NCBI GenBank assembly: GCA_045106815.1
Contig: JBGCFG010000024.1
Location: 62,001 to 126,000, forward strand
Source of the DNA: JAUIAI01 sp045106815
GTDB lineage: Bacteria; Pseudomonadota; Gammaproteobacteria; Burkholderiales; Burkholderiaceae_E
DNA: 64,000 nt
Direction of reading: 5' to 3'
Shown piece after piece: positions 31,059-40,593 of the stretch (position 1 is the first letter of the stretch; each line of letters begins with the position of its first letter). The position numbers were made by a program, and so were the translations under genes. The notes beneath the pieces are model-generated. The model worked only from the letters and a program-made list of their open reading frames with translations. It did no database searches and was not told the DNA's origin.

Positions 31059-32753
31059 TCAGAAGTTTTCTTTCAGGATAAGACTGCCCTGAGTCGATTG
31101 GCCCGATACCCAGCGCCCCAATGGGGTTCTCTCCCAGCCTGACTCATATTTCTTGGCCGTGATCCACCAGATGTACCAGCTACCATCCTCATGCTGTAGC
31201 GGCGTAGCAAATTTGAATTCGTCCCATTTGTAGTTCCAGGTTTCGCGAGTGCCCTTCATCGTGATGGTGCCCGAGAGGCTGAAGTCCACTTCCTTAATGG
31301 TCTCGCGACTCACTTCTTTTTCTCGGGTCACAATCTCTTCAGTCGTGAGAACAATCGGTCCGTGTTTACCAAACTTGTAATCCGGGTTAGCCAGAATCGC
31401 TTTTGCTGCTGCGAGTAGGGAGGCGTCGGTGCTTTTGGGAGATGGCAGCTTTGATGCACCAAGTGCCTTGACGCGATTGGCGGAGTAAGTCTTTCGGATT
31501 TGAGCCAGTTCATCCAGGCGCGTCGTGATCTCGGCGGGAACAGGTTTATCAAAGGCTTTATAAAAAGCCGCGTATGACTCAGTGTTGACCCGCTGCTTGT
31601 CAATTCGGGAGTAGACATTGGCCTCGGCGCCTTCGCTCAAGAAGAGATTGGCCTTCTGATGTTCATCATTTGGATCCAGATCTCTAAGAAAAGGCATCTC
31701 ATGCTTTTCTGCAAAGGTGAAACCATGCTTGAGTTGGTTGGCACCCGCCACAACGCTCTCATTGAGCTTTCGCAGGGTGTCCTGAGCGTAGCGCATCAGG
31801 CTGTTGGCTTTTTGCAGGGAGTACTGAGCATCCTCTGGCAGGTAGGCAATAGGCGTAATGGCCTGGACTTCACTAACGACTTCACTGGCAGCCTTTCGAG
31901 TGGCAGCCAAACTGTTAGCCCATTGCCGAGCCTGATCATCAGTAAAAGGCACCAGCAGGTTACCCGGCGGCGCATGGTCTCTTAGCTTCTGGTTCGCTGC
32001 CGCGAGTCTGGCCTGAGCGTTTCCAACCTTAGCTAGCTGTGCTTTGGCCCGTTCATACTCTTGCTTAACGGCTGACACCAACGCCTGGTACGCGCCAACG
32101 GCTGCGCCGATATCCGGATCTTTGGCGTAGCCTTTGTATCGGGATAGCGCATCGGCATACCGTTTGAGGCGTTTGTTGTACTGGCCCACGACGCGTGAGT
32201 CTTGCATCGGCGAGGGGCCGGTTGTCACAATATCGTTCTTTGAATGAGTGATGTCTCTGGCGAGCTTTTTAACCTGTACGCGCTGGCCTGATACGAGCTG
32301 CCGGCCTTCCGATGTTTGCTTCGCTGCGCTTGGCTGCGTTGCCGCTGCGCCTGATGCGGCTGAAGCTGCCGTGCTTGAGCCCGCAGCATTCGTCGTTGCC
32401 TGCTTTGGCGCGCTACCGCCAGCCAATAAGCTTTGAAGAGATGCTTCCAGGGCCTTATAGCGGCGGTCGGCTTCCTGCCAGGATGGGTGGCTTTGATTAG
32501 GTGAACTATCCAGGCGTTGACGGGTCAGCTTCATGAGCTTCAAGGTGCGCTTGATATTCGATGCCCGGCTACTGGTCAGGCCAGTGGCTTGTTGTTCGAA
32601 CCGGGCAATGTCGCCAAGCGCGCCCTTTATTTGACTATCTGCCGGCTCAACAGCTGCAAAGCTTGCCGCTGCAATCATCATCATGAGAATCCCCGTTAAC
32701 CCGAAAGAGAATCGAGTTCGGTAAAAGGAGCGGGCAAACAGAGCAATCGTCAT
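31059..32753 (-). CDS. Secreted Ala-rich helical protein of unknown function
   Basis: 564 residues with an N-terminal signal helix (about 16-33). It contains a long helical region with probable coiled coils and an Ala/Ser/Thr-rich low-complexity linker near 115-145. The C-terminal 100 residues are more ordered, with several Trp (SWYIWWITAKKYESGW). It is convergent with the lipoprotein gene. No family is recognised. Position suggests, but does not prove, a link to the channel cluster. Confidence 0.75.
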   Translation of the reverse strand: MTIALFARSFYRTRFSFGLTGILMMMIAAASFAAVEPADSQIKGALGDIARFEQQATGLTSSRASNIKRTLKLMKLTRQRLDSSPNQSHPSWQEADRRYKALEASLQSLLAGGSAPKQATTNAAGSSTAASAASGAAATQPSAAKQTSEGRQLVSGQRVQVKKLARDITHSKNDIVTTGPSPMQDSRVVGQYNKRLKRYADALSRYKGYAKDPDIGAAVGAYQALVSAVKQEYERAKAQLAKVGNAQARLAAANQKLRDHAPPGNLLVPFTDDQARQWANSLAATRKAASEVVSEVQAITPIAYLPEDAQYSLQKANSLMRYAQDTLRKLNESVVAGANQLKHGFTFAEKHEMPFLRDLDPNDEHQKANLFLSEGAEANVYSRIDKQRVNTESYAAFYKAFDKPVPAEITTRLDELAQIRKTYSANRVKALGASKLPSPKSTDASLLAAAKAILANPDYKFGKHGPIVLTTEEIVTREKEVSRETIKEVDFSLSGTITMKGTRETWNYKWDEFKFATPLQHEDGSWYIWWITAKKYESGWERTPLGRWVSGQSTQGSLILKENF

Positions 32754-32942
32754 TGGGATACGGCCGGACAGTCAAATACAGCGCTTGAGTGTAGCCACAA
32801 GAAACAGGGGCCGGGAATCCCATGGATGAGTGGGTGCACGGAGATCGGTATCATGGGCATGACGGTGTCGAATCCTTGTGGCTCAGGAAGACCCGGCGAT
32901 CACTGATCTGACAGCGTCAAGCGTAATTTTTTGGGAGGCACT
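32754..32942. other. Promoter region of the monooxygenase gene and its divergent neighbour
   Basis: 189 bp with no supported gene, between two divergent starts. It must contain two promoters, but no palindrome, regulatory box or clear promoter hexamers were recognised. The only secure element is GGGAGG at 32933-32938 before the monooxygenase GTG. Confidence 0.5.
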
Positions 32943-34718
32943 GTGCCGGAAACACTAGAGCAAACTGAGCGTTCGCTTACTGACACCGTAGCGACTTGGC
33001 TGGCGCAATTGACCGCTGCGGTCAAGGCTGAGTCATCCGAAATGACGGCTGACTTGTTCATGCCTGACGGCTATTGGCGCGATGCACTGGCGCTGACTTG
33101 GCAGTTGCAAACGATTGAGGGAAGTCAGGCGATCGGCCGCACGCTGGTCGAGTCCGCTCGCCAGGTGGGTCTCACATCCCTAGAGATGGCTACTGGTCTG
33201 TTGGCGCCTGTTCGCGTCGTACGGCTCGGCCGGGAGGTGATCGAAGTCGGGTTCCGGTTCGAGACTAATACAGGTCGTGGCAGAGGCGTTGTGCGTTTAG
33301 TGCCAGATCCGGCGAATAGCCATGCTTGGCAGGCCTGGACCTTGCTTACCGAGCTCGATGAGCTCAAAGAGTATGAAGAGGCTGTTCATGAGCGCCGGCC
33401 CATGGGACAAGCGAATTCGCGGGATTTTCGTGGGCCCAACTGGTTGGACAAGCGAGTTGCTCGCCAAGCTTATGATGATCGAGATCCAACAGTGCTGGTT
33501 GTGGGGGGCGGTCAGGCTGGGCTCTCTGCCGCGGCGCGACTGAGTCACCTGAATGTAGACACGCTCATCATTGATAAGCACGAGCGTGTCGGCGACAACT
33601 GGCGCAAACGCTACCATGCGCTCACGCTTCACAACCAGGTGCAAGTCAATCATCTGCCCTACATGCCGTTCCCACCTAACTGGCCCGCCTATATTCCCAA
33701 AGACAAGCTCGCTAACTGGTTTGAGGCCTATGTTGAATCGCTTGAGTTGAATTACTGGACGGGCTGCGAGCTGATCAATGCAAGCTTTGACGAAACAGAG
33801 CGGCATTGGCTTGCCGAGTTGCGCCTGCGCGATGGGTCGACTCGTACGATGCGTCCGACTCACATTGTGATGGCTACTGGCGTCAGCGGTATCCCAAACC
33901 GTCCTGAACTTCCCGGTCTCGATCAGTTTACCGGTGAGGTCATGCATTCAAGTGCCTATACAGATGGCGAAGACTGGGTTGGAAAGCGGGCGATCGTGAT
34001 CGGCACTGGCAATAGCGCTCACGATATCTCGCAAGATCTCTATTCAAGCGGTGCGTCTGTGACCATGGTGCAGCGCAGCCCCACGCTGGTTGTCAGCATT
34101 GAACCCAGCGCACAGCTTCCTTACACGCTCTACAACGAAGGCCTGCCAACCGAAGTATGTGATTTGCTGGTGGTTGGTACGCCTTTGCCAATGGTGCGCC
34201 GAGCGCACCAGCACTACACCGCGCAGGCCAAACAGCTCGATGAGTCCTTGCTGAACGGCCTAACGGCCGTGGGCTTCAAGCTTGATTTCGGAGAAGACAA
34301 TACCGGCTGGCAGTTTAAGTACTTAACCCGCGGCGGCGGATACTACTTTAATGTTGGCTGCTCAGACTTACTCGTTGATCGCAAAGTCAAGCTTGTGCCA
34401 TTTGATCAAACCGCAGGGTTTACCGCGAGCGGCCTCAAAACCAACAACGGCGAAACGCTTGAAGCGGATCTCGTCGTACTCGCAACCGGCTATCAACCGC
34501 AAGAAGTACTGGTTGAGCGATTGTTTGGCGTGGATGTTCGCGAGCGCGTTGGACCCATTTGGGGCTATGGCGACTCGCTTGAACTACGCAATATGTACTG
34601 TCAGACACCACAGCCTGGCTTGTGGTTTATCGCGGGGAGCCTGGCGCAGTGCCGTATCAATTCAAAGTATCTGGCATTGCAGATCAAAGCGCTTGAAGAG
34701 GGGTTGATTGACTCGTGA
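32943..34718 (+). CDS. FAD/NAD(P)-dependent monooxygenase with NTF2-like N-terminal domain
   Basis: 591 residues starting at GTG 32943 with GGGAGG four bases upstream. Residues about 10-150 resemble a SnoaL/NTF2-like cone; the rest is a class B flavin monooxygenase with FAD motif VVGGGQAGLSAA near residue 185 and NADP motif VIGTGNSAHDI near 355, followed by ATGYQPQE. Trp/His-rich segments such as RYHALTLHNQ match flavin-containing monooxygenases. Substrate unknown. It stands alone on the plus strand and ends two bases before the convergent CoA-transferase stop. Confidence 0.86.
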   Translation: MPETLEQTERSLTDTVATWLAQLTAAVKAESSEMTADLFMPDGYWRDALALTWQLQTIEGSQAIGRTLVESARQVGLTSLEMATGLLAPVRVVRLGREVIEVGFRFETNTGRGRGVVRLVPDPANSHAWQAWTLLTELDELKEYEEAVHERRPMGQANSRDFRGPNWLDKRVARQAYDDRDPTVLVVGGGQAGLSAAARLSHLNVDTLIIDKHERVGDNWRKRYHALTLHNQVQVNHLPYMPFPPNWPAYIPKDKLANWFEAYVESLELNYWTGCELINASFDETERHWLAELRLRDGSTRTMRPTHIVMATGVSGIPNRPELPGLDQFTGEVMHSSAYTDGEDWVGKRAIVIGTGNSAHDISQDLYSSGASVTMVQRSPTLVVSIEPSAQLPYTLYNEGLPTEVCDLLVVGTPLPMVRRAHQHYTAQAKQLDESLLNGLTAVGFKLDFGEDNTGWQFKYLTRGGGYYFNVGCSDLLVDRKVKLVPFDQTAGFTASGLKTNNGETLEADLVVLATGYQPQEVLVERLFGVDVRERVGPIWGYGDSLELRNMYCQTPQPGLWFIAGSLAQCRINSKYLALQIKALEEGLIDS

Positions 34719-34720
34719 GC

Positions 34721-35974
34721 CTATTTGTCGAGATTGGGTAACTCAATGACTTTCTCATCGATAAGCTTCTGCAGTTGAGCGTCGCTATATCCCAGCCAGT
34801 CAGCCAGTACCTCGCGGCCGTTCTCGCCAATGGTGTATGGCACTGCACCGGCTGGCGTCACCGGCTTGCCGTCTATTTGAAACGGCGTCGCCGTCACGGT
34901 TGCGGTCCCTGCTACTGGGTGATTCACTTTCGGAAATGCGCCCCGTTCTGCCATGTGCGGATGGTCAACGATCTCTTCGGGCATCAGCATGGGCACGCTG
35001 GGGATGCGAGCGGTCGAGAGTTTTTCAACCGCCTGGTCAGTGTTTTCAAACTCTGCGAGCCATTCGCCGATAACGGCTGACAACGCAGGCCAGTTATTTC
35101 GCCGGTCTGAAGGTGTTGCAAATCGTTCATCGTGTTCCAGCTCGGGTTTGTCCATCAGGGCAACCATGCGTGGCCACATAGAGGGTGCGCCGCCCAATTG
35201 CATCGCAATGCTTCGCTCACCAACAGGCTGTACAAGCATACCCGGGCGTGGTCGACGAGGGGCCGGCTCGCCGTTGAGCAGAGCAGGGTAGTTAATGTCA
35301 TCGCCGGCAACGAGGCATTCAAGCATTGAGACATCAATGTGCGCGCCTTTGCCATTTCGGTTGCGGCGCAGAAGCGCCGCGCAGATGGCTCCGAAGGCCT
35401 GACCTCCCGCAAGCACATCAGCCGCCTGAAGGTTAGAAGCGCGCGGCGCATGCACACCGCCCGTTTCAAGTTCCATCATGCCGGAGAACGCGTTGATCAG
35501 ATGCGCATAAGCCTGCATAGATGTGAGCGGACCGGTCTGGCCAAAGCCAGATATGGAGCAATAGATCAAGCCGGGCTTGATCGCTCGAAGACTTGGTTCG
35601 TCAAATCCGTACTTCGCCATGACGCCTGGTGAGAAATTTTCGATCAGCACATCGGCTTTGGCCACCATCTGGTGAATTAGTTCTTTTGCTGCAGGCTGGG
35701 CAAAATTCACCGCAATGCTCTGCTTGCCAGCATTCAGACGGGCGAAGTAAGCGCTTTGGTCGCTTCGCTCCGGGTTGAGTTGAGGCAGCACATAGCGCAC
35801 TTCATCGCCTTCGCCCGGCCGCTCTATCTTGTACACCGTCGCGCCCATGTCTGCCAGCAGGCGAGTGCAATAGGGGCCGGACATCACGCGGGTGAAATCG
35901 ATCACGACGAGGCCTGACAGCGGGGCGTCCTCATCTGTGTGGTTCGGCTGAGTGGGGCTGTCGTTCTGTGCCAT
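34721..35974 (-). CDS. CaiB/BaiF class III CoA-transferase
   Basis: 417 residues from ATG 35974; ATG 36016 is also possible and neither has a strong Shine-Dalgarno. Family signatures are LVVIDFTRVMSGPYCTRLLAD, split here as FTRVMSGPYC, and then GATVYKIERPGEGDEVR. Asp in the SMLECLVAGDD region fits the catalytic position. Members move CoA between carboxylates. Convergent with the monooxygenase and divergent from the membrane protein. The substrate is unknown and no obvious CoA-dependent partner lies next to it. Confidence 0.88.
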   Translation of the reverse strand: MAQNDSPTQPNHTDEDAPLSGLVVIDFTRVMSGPYCTRLLADMGATVYKIERPGEGDEVRYVLPQLNPERSDQSAYFARLNAGKQSIAVNFAQPAAKELIHQMVAKADVLIENFSPGVMAKYGFDEPSLRAIKPGLIYCSISGFGQTGPLTSMQAYAHLINAFSGMMELETGGVHAPRASNLQAADVLAGGQAFGAICAALLRRNRNGKGAHIDVSMLECLVAGDDINYPALLNGEPAPRRPRPGMLVQPVGERSIAMQLGGAPSMWPRMVALMDKPELEHDERFATPSDRRNNWPALSAVIGEWLAEFENTDQAVEKLSTARIPSVPMLMPEEIVDHPHMAERGAFPKVNHPVAGTATVTATPFQIDGKPVTPAGAVPYTIGENGREVLADWLGYSDAQLQKLIDEKVIELPNLDK

Positions 35975-36061
35975 ACGAGATTTGTCCGGGTTGTTTTTGT
36001 CTGAGCAGTTGGTCATAGTGGAGGATAACTGACCTTTACAAATGCCCGGAGAGTGCTCGGT

Positions 36062-36841
36062 ATGCCTGATAAAGACGTGGATAATGCTGGCGTTAGCTCT
36101 GGCCGACGAGAGTCCCTGGCTAGTTTCGTTGGGGGAACTTACTTTGCATTGCGTATGGGTTTGGCGGCGCTTGCCCTTACGCTTCCTGTCGTGCTCTATT
36201 GGGTAGCCAAGCAGCTTTATGGTTTGCCACTCCAATCTTCACTGAGTGCCTACTATTACGTGGCGATCGAAGGACAGTGCGCGACTTTTCCCATGCGTAC
36301 GCTCTTTCTTGGCTACTTGTTTGCGATGGCTGCCGGCCTGTTTTTTTATAAGGGGCTCACACCACTAGAGAATCGCCTGCTCAATATTGCGGCTGTTTGT
36401 ATTGTGCTGCTTGCCATCTTCCCCGAGCGCATCACAACGGCAGAGGCGCTGACTGACCCGCGCATCGCACAACTATTCGAGACTTGTCCGGCGGTGATGC
36501 AATGGGCTGAGGTTCAGACGGGTTGGGTGATTCACTATGCGGCCGGCATTGGCCTTTTCTTGATGCTCGCGATCGTGACCTGGGTGTGTGCATGTAAGAC
36601 GCTCGAGTTCTTACCTGCCGACAAAGGCAATAAAACCCTGTTCAAGGTGATTTATAGAACACTGTCAGTACTCATGCTGGCGTTACCTCTGGCCGCTTAC
36701 TGGTTGGTCCAGTTTTTTGATAATCAGAGCGCCTTGTACTTTGTTGAGCTGGCGGCCATATGGACGTTCGCGGTTTACTGGCTTGTCAGGAGCTGGGAGC
36801 TCGCCTTGTCAGGTCTTGAGTTTCGGCCTGATCGGTCGTGA
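36062..36841 (+). CDS. Six-helix membrane protein, unknown function
   Basis: 259 residues with about six hydrophobic segments, beginning after SFVGGTYFALRMG. The loop LSAYYYVAIEG and YKGLTPLENRLLNIAA are the most distinctive parts; similar patterns occur in uncharacterised proteins with SLSAYYY. The start at ATG 36062 follows GGAGA. Its last 56 bp overlap the 3' end of the convergent lipoprotein gene. Confidence 0.75.
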   Translation: MPDKDVDNAGVSSGRRESLASFVGGTYFALRMGLAALALTLPVVLYWVAKQLYGLPLQSSLSAYYYVAIEGQCATFPMRTLFLGYLFAMAAGLFFYKGLTPLENRLLNIAAVCIVLLAIFPERITTAEALTDPRIAQLFETCPAVMQWAEVQTGWVIHYAAGIGLFLMLAIVTWVCACKTLEFLPADKGNKTLFKVIYRTLSVLMLALPLAAYWLVQFFDNQSALYFVELAAIWTFAVYWLVRSWELALSGLEFRPDRS

Positions 36842-37994
36842 CAGGTGGCGGCAAAGCCCTATGCAGTCGCCGCCAGTAAGGCGCAAGCTCAGTCGCGCCC
36901 CGTTCGCTGCCTGATTCAACCAGATCGACGTAGTCCTGGTCGTTTTCGTGCCACCAGAATCGCGCAAGCTGCCGCGCGCGCGGCATCATGTCAGGCCAGG
37001 TGTTGAAGTCCGCGCCTGGAGGTCCGTCGCGTCCTGGGGTGATGCGACGTTCACCCAACCAGCCCTTGAACGTAAAGAATGCATCAGATGGCGGCAGGAA
37101 ACGAAGCGATGCGGCAACTTCAGTGTCGGCACTGGTGAGATCATCCGCGGTGACGATGGGCCGGCCTTGTCCCATGACCAACCAGCGGACATTTTCTGAG
37201 GTCATCATTGGGACCGCGCGCCTGAAGGGCTGATCGTCCCGGCGCAGGAAGAGTTCATTTGAGTCGCGGGCAGCCACAACACTAACTCTGCCATCCGGCG
37301 GCAACTGAGTTCGGCCTGGTCCTGTTTCCGCGGTCAGAATCCATGTGCGCAAGTAATTGTGTTGCTGCAACATGAGTGCAATCGGCTGCTGCGAGGTTTC
37401 ATCGAGGATGACACTGACGGCCGTGTAATGGTCGAGCTGATGCCAGTCGCTAGTGTCGGCAAACAAGTTGATGAAAAAACGTTGCCATGAGCGAATGCCT
37501 GCGGCAACGCCTGAGGTTGCAAAGACATAGTGGTAGGTCAGAAAAATCAACGGTCGCTCGGCAAAGGCTTCGATAGCCGGCAATGACTCTCGATCGATGC
37601 GGGCAACTGCGCTCGGCTTGTTGGTAGTAGATTCGCTGGGGTGATGAACAAACACTGCGCCAGGGTCATCAGCGACTGTGTTGAGGGTGGACTGATCAAC
37701 CGCGTCGCTGATGATTTGGCCGTTTGAGCCAAACAATCGACCGTGCGCGATGTAGTCTTCGTAGAAGCTAATTGGCCGACCGGAGTCTTTCGCGATAAAC
37801 AGTCTTGGTTGGAACCGGGCCAGCAAAGTTTGCTCAGCTTCAGTTGGCCCGTGGGTGACGGGCGGGTTGGCGGCATACCATTCGTCAAAGCCCGGATACT
37901 GAGAGAAATTACCGCTACTGGATGTACAGGCCGAAGCAAGGAGTACTAGGGCAACCAAGTACAGACCAACCGAGCAAACGCGCGTTAGGCTCAC
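36786..37994 (-). CDS. Predicted lipoprotein, unknown function
   Basis: 402 residues starting with a GTG that overlaps the upstream stop by four bases (GTGA). The lipobox LLASAC places the acylated Cys at about residue 23. The mature part has no recognised domain; a His-rich stretch (QLDHYTAVSVIL and LQQHNYL) may be functional. The C-terminus overlaps the convergent membrane-protein gene. Coupled to the Ldh-family gene upstream, although no shared function is evident. Confidence 0.75.
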   Translation of the reverse strand: MSLTRVCSVGLYLVALVLLASACTSSSGNFSQYPGFDEWYAANPPVTHGPTEAEQTLLARFQPRLFIAKDSGRPISFYEDYIAHGRLFGSNGQIISDAVDQSTLNTVADDPGAVFVHHPSESTTNKPSAVARIDRESLPAIEAFAERPLIFLTYHYVFATSGVAAGIRSWQRFFINLFADTSDWHQLDHYTAVSVILDETSQQPIALMLQQHNYLRTWILTAETGPGRTQLPPDGRVSVVAARDSNELFLRRDDQPFRRAVPMMTSENVRWLVMGQGRPIVTADDLTSADTEVAASLRFLPPSDAFFTFKGWLGERRITPGRDGPPGADFNTWPDMMPRARQLARFWWHENDQDYVDLVESGSERGATELAPYWRRLHRALPPPVTTDQAETQDLTRRAPSS

Positions 37995-39013
37995 GCGGTT
38001 GCAAGTGCCTGAAGCTGTTCATACAGCGCAGTCGGAATCGTGATGCCGTGACTGCTTGCTTGTTGCCAAAGTGCTTCGCGCCGAACGCCAGGCAGGCGAA
38101 CGGTGTCATCTTCAAGCATGGCTGTCACCAGTGCTTCCACGCGTGCCTCGTAGGTGTCACCACCTGCCATTGAGCCAGGGTCAATCACAAAAAAACACTG
38201 ACCCAGTCTGGGTTGATTGCCATCAGCCTCGAAAAAGGAATCGGCTTCAGCGCCAAAGTGCGCGCCGGTTAAGCCAATGGCGAGCAGCTCGATCATCAAT
38301 GCAAGCATGCCGCCTTTGGCGCTACCTGTACCGCTACCAAGTGGCAGCATGCTGCCAGCAAGCGCCGCCTTGGCGTCAGTGGTGGGCTGACCATCTTTAT
38401 CGACCGCCCAACCGGCAGGAATCGGTTTGCCTTCTTTGGCTGCGACCATGATCTTGCCGCGCGCCACTTCTGACATGGACAAATCAATGACTAGCGGTGA
38501 ATGGTTGGCTCGAGGAAAGCAGGCGGCGAGGGGGTTAGTACCCAGTAGCGCCTGGCGACCACCTGGCACAGGCATCGCAGCGGGCGAGTTCCCCATCGCC
38601 AGGCCGATCATGCCGGCCTGAGCGACCGCCTCAAGATGCCATGCCGCTACACCAAAATGATGGCTATTGGTCACGGCCGCAACGCAACTGCCGGCAATGC
38701 GCGCTTTCGCGATGGCAGTTTCAATTGCCAGCGCGCAGGCGGGAAAAGCAAGGCCATTGTCGGCGTCAATCAGTGCTGTAGCAGCTCGTTCTGAAATCAC
38801 AGCGGGATTGGCTGCACCCTTGGCTCGGCCGTTCTTCAGAAAACCGGCGTATTGCGACACTCGCGACAGGCCGTGGGAGCCGAGTCCACGAGCCTGCGCA
38901 TCAACCAGCGCGGCTGCCGTCGTTTTGGCGGCGTTCTGGTTGGCGCCAGCTCTGGAGAGCGCCTGCAGAATCAGGTCATGGGCTTGCGACAGCGAAAGCG
39001 TTTGCTCAGTCAT
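37991..39013 (-). CDS. Ldh family oxidoreductase (malate/L-lactate dehydrogenase-like)
   Basis: 340 residues of the NAD(P)-dependent Ldh_2 family, which is unrelated to classical LDH. Hallmarks include RGLGSHGLSRV near residue 43, VTNSHHFGVAAWHLE with the active-site His pair and GTNPLAACFP. Members reduce 2-oxoacids, ureidoglycolate or imines. It lies five bases downstream of the rng stop region on the same strand and overlaps the lipoprotein gene, so it may be read with the housekeeping block. Confidence 0.9.
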   Translation of the reverse strand: MTEQTLSLSQAHDLILQALSRAGANQNAAKTTAAALVDAQARGLGSHGLSRVSQYAGFLKNGRAKGAANPAVISERAATALIDADNGLAFPACALAIETAIAKARIAGSCVAAVTNSHHFGVAAWHLEAVAQAGMIGLAMGNSPAAMPVPGGRQALLGTNPLAACFPRANHSPLVIDLSMSEVARGKIMVAAKEGKPIPAGWAVDKDGQPTTDAKAALAGSMLPLGSGTGSAKGGMLALMIELLAIGLTGAHFGAEADSFFEADGNQPRLGQCFFVIDPGSMAGGDTYEARVEALVTAMLEDDTVRLPGVRREALWQQASSHGITIPTALYEQLQALATA

Positions 39014-39018
39014 GTTCT

Positions 39019-40581
39019 TTAGCCAAGCACGATGTCGTATTGTTGTTGGTGGTAGGTTGGTTCAACCTGCAGCCGTATCGGTTTGGCAATGGCCTCTCCT
39101 AGCAAGGCGAGGGGTTGGCTTTCTTCGTCCAGGAACAGGTCGATCACATCGTTAGAGCCAATGATTCGAAATTCCCCTGGATTAAACTGACTCGCCTCGC
39201 GCTGGATTTCGCGCAGGATTTCATAGCAAACCGTTTGGGCGGTTTTAATCTGTCCCGCGCCGGTGCAAGTTGGGCAAGGCTCGCACAAGATGTGCGCCAA
39301 AGACTCACGCGTGCGTTTTCGCGTCAGCTCCACCAGGCCGAGTGAGGTAAAGCCACTCACGCTCGTGCGCGTGCGGTCTTTGACCAGCGCGCGCTCTAAC
39401 TCCTCCAATACGGTTTGGCGGTGCTGAGCCGAGTGCATATCGATGAAATCAATGATGATGATCCCGCCCAGATTGCGCAGCCTCAGTTGCCGGGCAATGG
39501 CTTGTGCCGCTTCAAGATTGTTCTTGAAGACCGTGTCGTCAAAATTGCGCCCGCCAACGAATCCGCCCGTGTTGACATCAATCGTTGTCATGGCTTCAGT
39601 CTGGTCAATGACCAGATAGCCACCGGATTTCAGGTTAACCCGCCGTGACATTGATTTTTCGATTTCTTCTTCAAGGCCACGTAACTCAAACATGGGCCGG
39701 TCGCCGGTCGCAAGCGCGAGCTTATCAAGTAGTTCCGGGGTATACGCGGTTGCAAAGGTCTGCAGCCGTTCCAACGCCTCAGGTGAATCAACCAATATGG
39801 ATGTGGTCAGTGTGGTGGCCAGATCACGCAGGCTTCGCTCAGCCAGACTCAACTCCTGATACAGCAACAGAGGTGCGGGATTGAGCCGGGTATTGTCCAG
39901 TATTTGCTGCCAGCGTTTACGCAAATAGGCAATGTCGGCAAGCAATTCGTCTTCACTGGCATCTTCTGCCTGCGTGCGAACAATAAAGCCGCCTTTCTCA
40001 TCGGCCGGTTTAATGCGCTGGATGGTTTCGCGTAGCGCGGTGCGTTCGGCTTCGTCGCCAATTTTTTGAGAGATGCCGATGTGTGGGTCTTGGGGCAGGT
40101 AAACCAGCATTCGCCCAGCGATACTGATTTGGGTTGTGAGCCGAGCGCCTTTGGTGCCCAGGGGGTCTTTCAGCACCTGCACCATCATCGATTGCCCCTC
40201 GTAGAGCAATTTTTCGATGGGTACAACCGAGGCACCTGCAGAGCGAGCCTGCCAGAGATCGGCAACATGTAAAAACGCTGCTCGCTCAAGGCCGATATCA
40301 ATAAAGGCCGATTGCATGCCTGGCAACACGCGTGAGACCTTACCTAGGTAAAGGTTGCCAACAAGTCCCCTGCTAGAAGTTCGCTCAATGTGCAGCTCTT
40401 GCAGGGTGCTGTGCTGAATAATGCCGACGCGGGTTTCGTGCGCGGAACCGTTAATCAGAATTTCCTGCGGCTGCATGCGGTGCGGTGTCGCCGGTAGCTG
40501 ATCATTCACCGTGACGGTTCTGTCAGGTTCGTGCGCAGTGCTCGTCGTCTGTGACAGGGTGTCAGGGGCAGGCGGTTTCAT
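39019..40581 (-). CDS. rng: Ribonuclease G
   Basis: 520 residues of the RNase E/G family, which trims 16S rRNA and decays mRNA. An N-terminal S1 RNA-binding domain (GNLYLGKVSRVLPGMQSAFI region) is followed by the DNase I-like catalytic domain with Asp residues in VIDQTEAMTTIDVNTGGFVG and IIIIDFIDM, and the zinc-link CEPCPTC. The long C-terminal scaffold of RNase E is missing, hence RNase G. A typical RNase G starts near residue 36 (ATG 40476), so the first 35 residues may be an extension or a wrong start. Downstream of maf by 12 bp. Confidence 0.92.
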   Translation of the reverse strand: MKPPAPDTLSQTTSTAHEPDRTVTVNDQLPATPHRMQPQEILINGSAHETRVGIIQHSTLQELHIERTSSRGLVGNLYLGKVSRVLPGMQSAFIDIGLERAAFLHVADLWQARSAGASVVPIEKLLYEGQSMMVQVLKDPLGTKGARLTTQISIAGRMLVYLPQDPHIGISQKIGDEAERTALRETIQRIKPADEKGGFIVRTQAEDASEDELLADIAYLRKRWQQILDNTRLNPAPLLLYQELSLAERSLRDLATTLTTSILVDSPEALERLQTFATAYTPELLDKLALATGDRPMFELRGLEEEIEKSMSRRVNLKSGGYLVIDQTEAMTTIDVNTGGFVGGRNFDDTVFKNNLEAAQAIARQLRLRNLGGIIIIDFIDMHSAQHRQTVLEELERALVKDRTRTSVSGFTSLGLVELTRKRTRESLAHILCEPCPTCTGAGQIKTAQTVCYEILREIQREASQFNPGEFRIIGSNDVIDLFLDEESQPLALLGEAIAKPIRLQVEPTYHQQQYDIVLG

Positions 40582-40593
40582 GGGCGGCGGATT

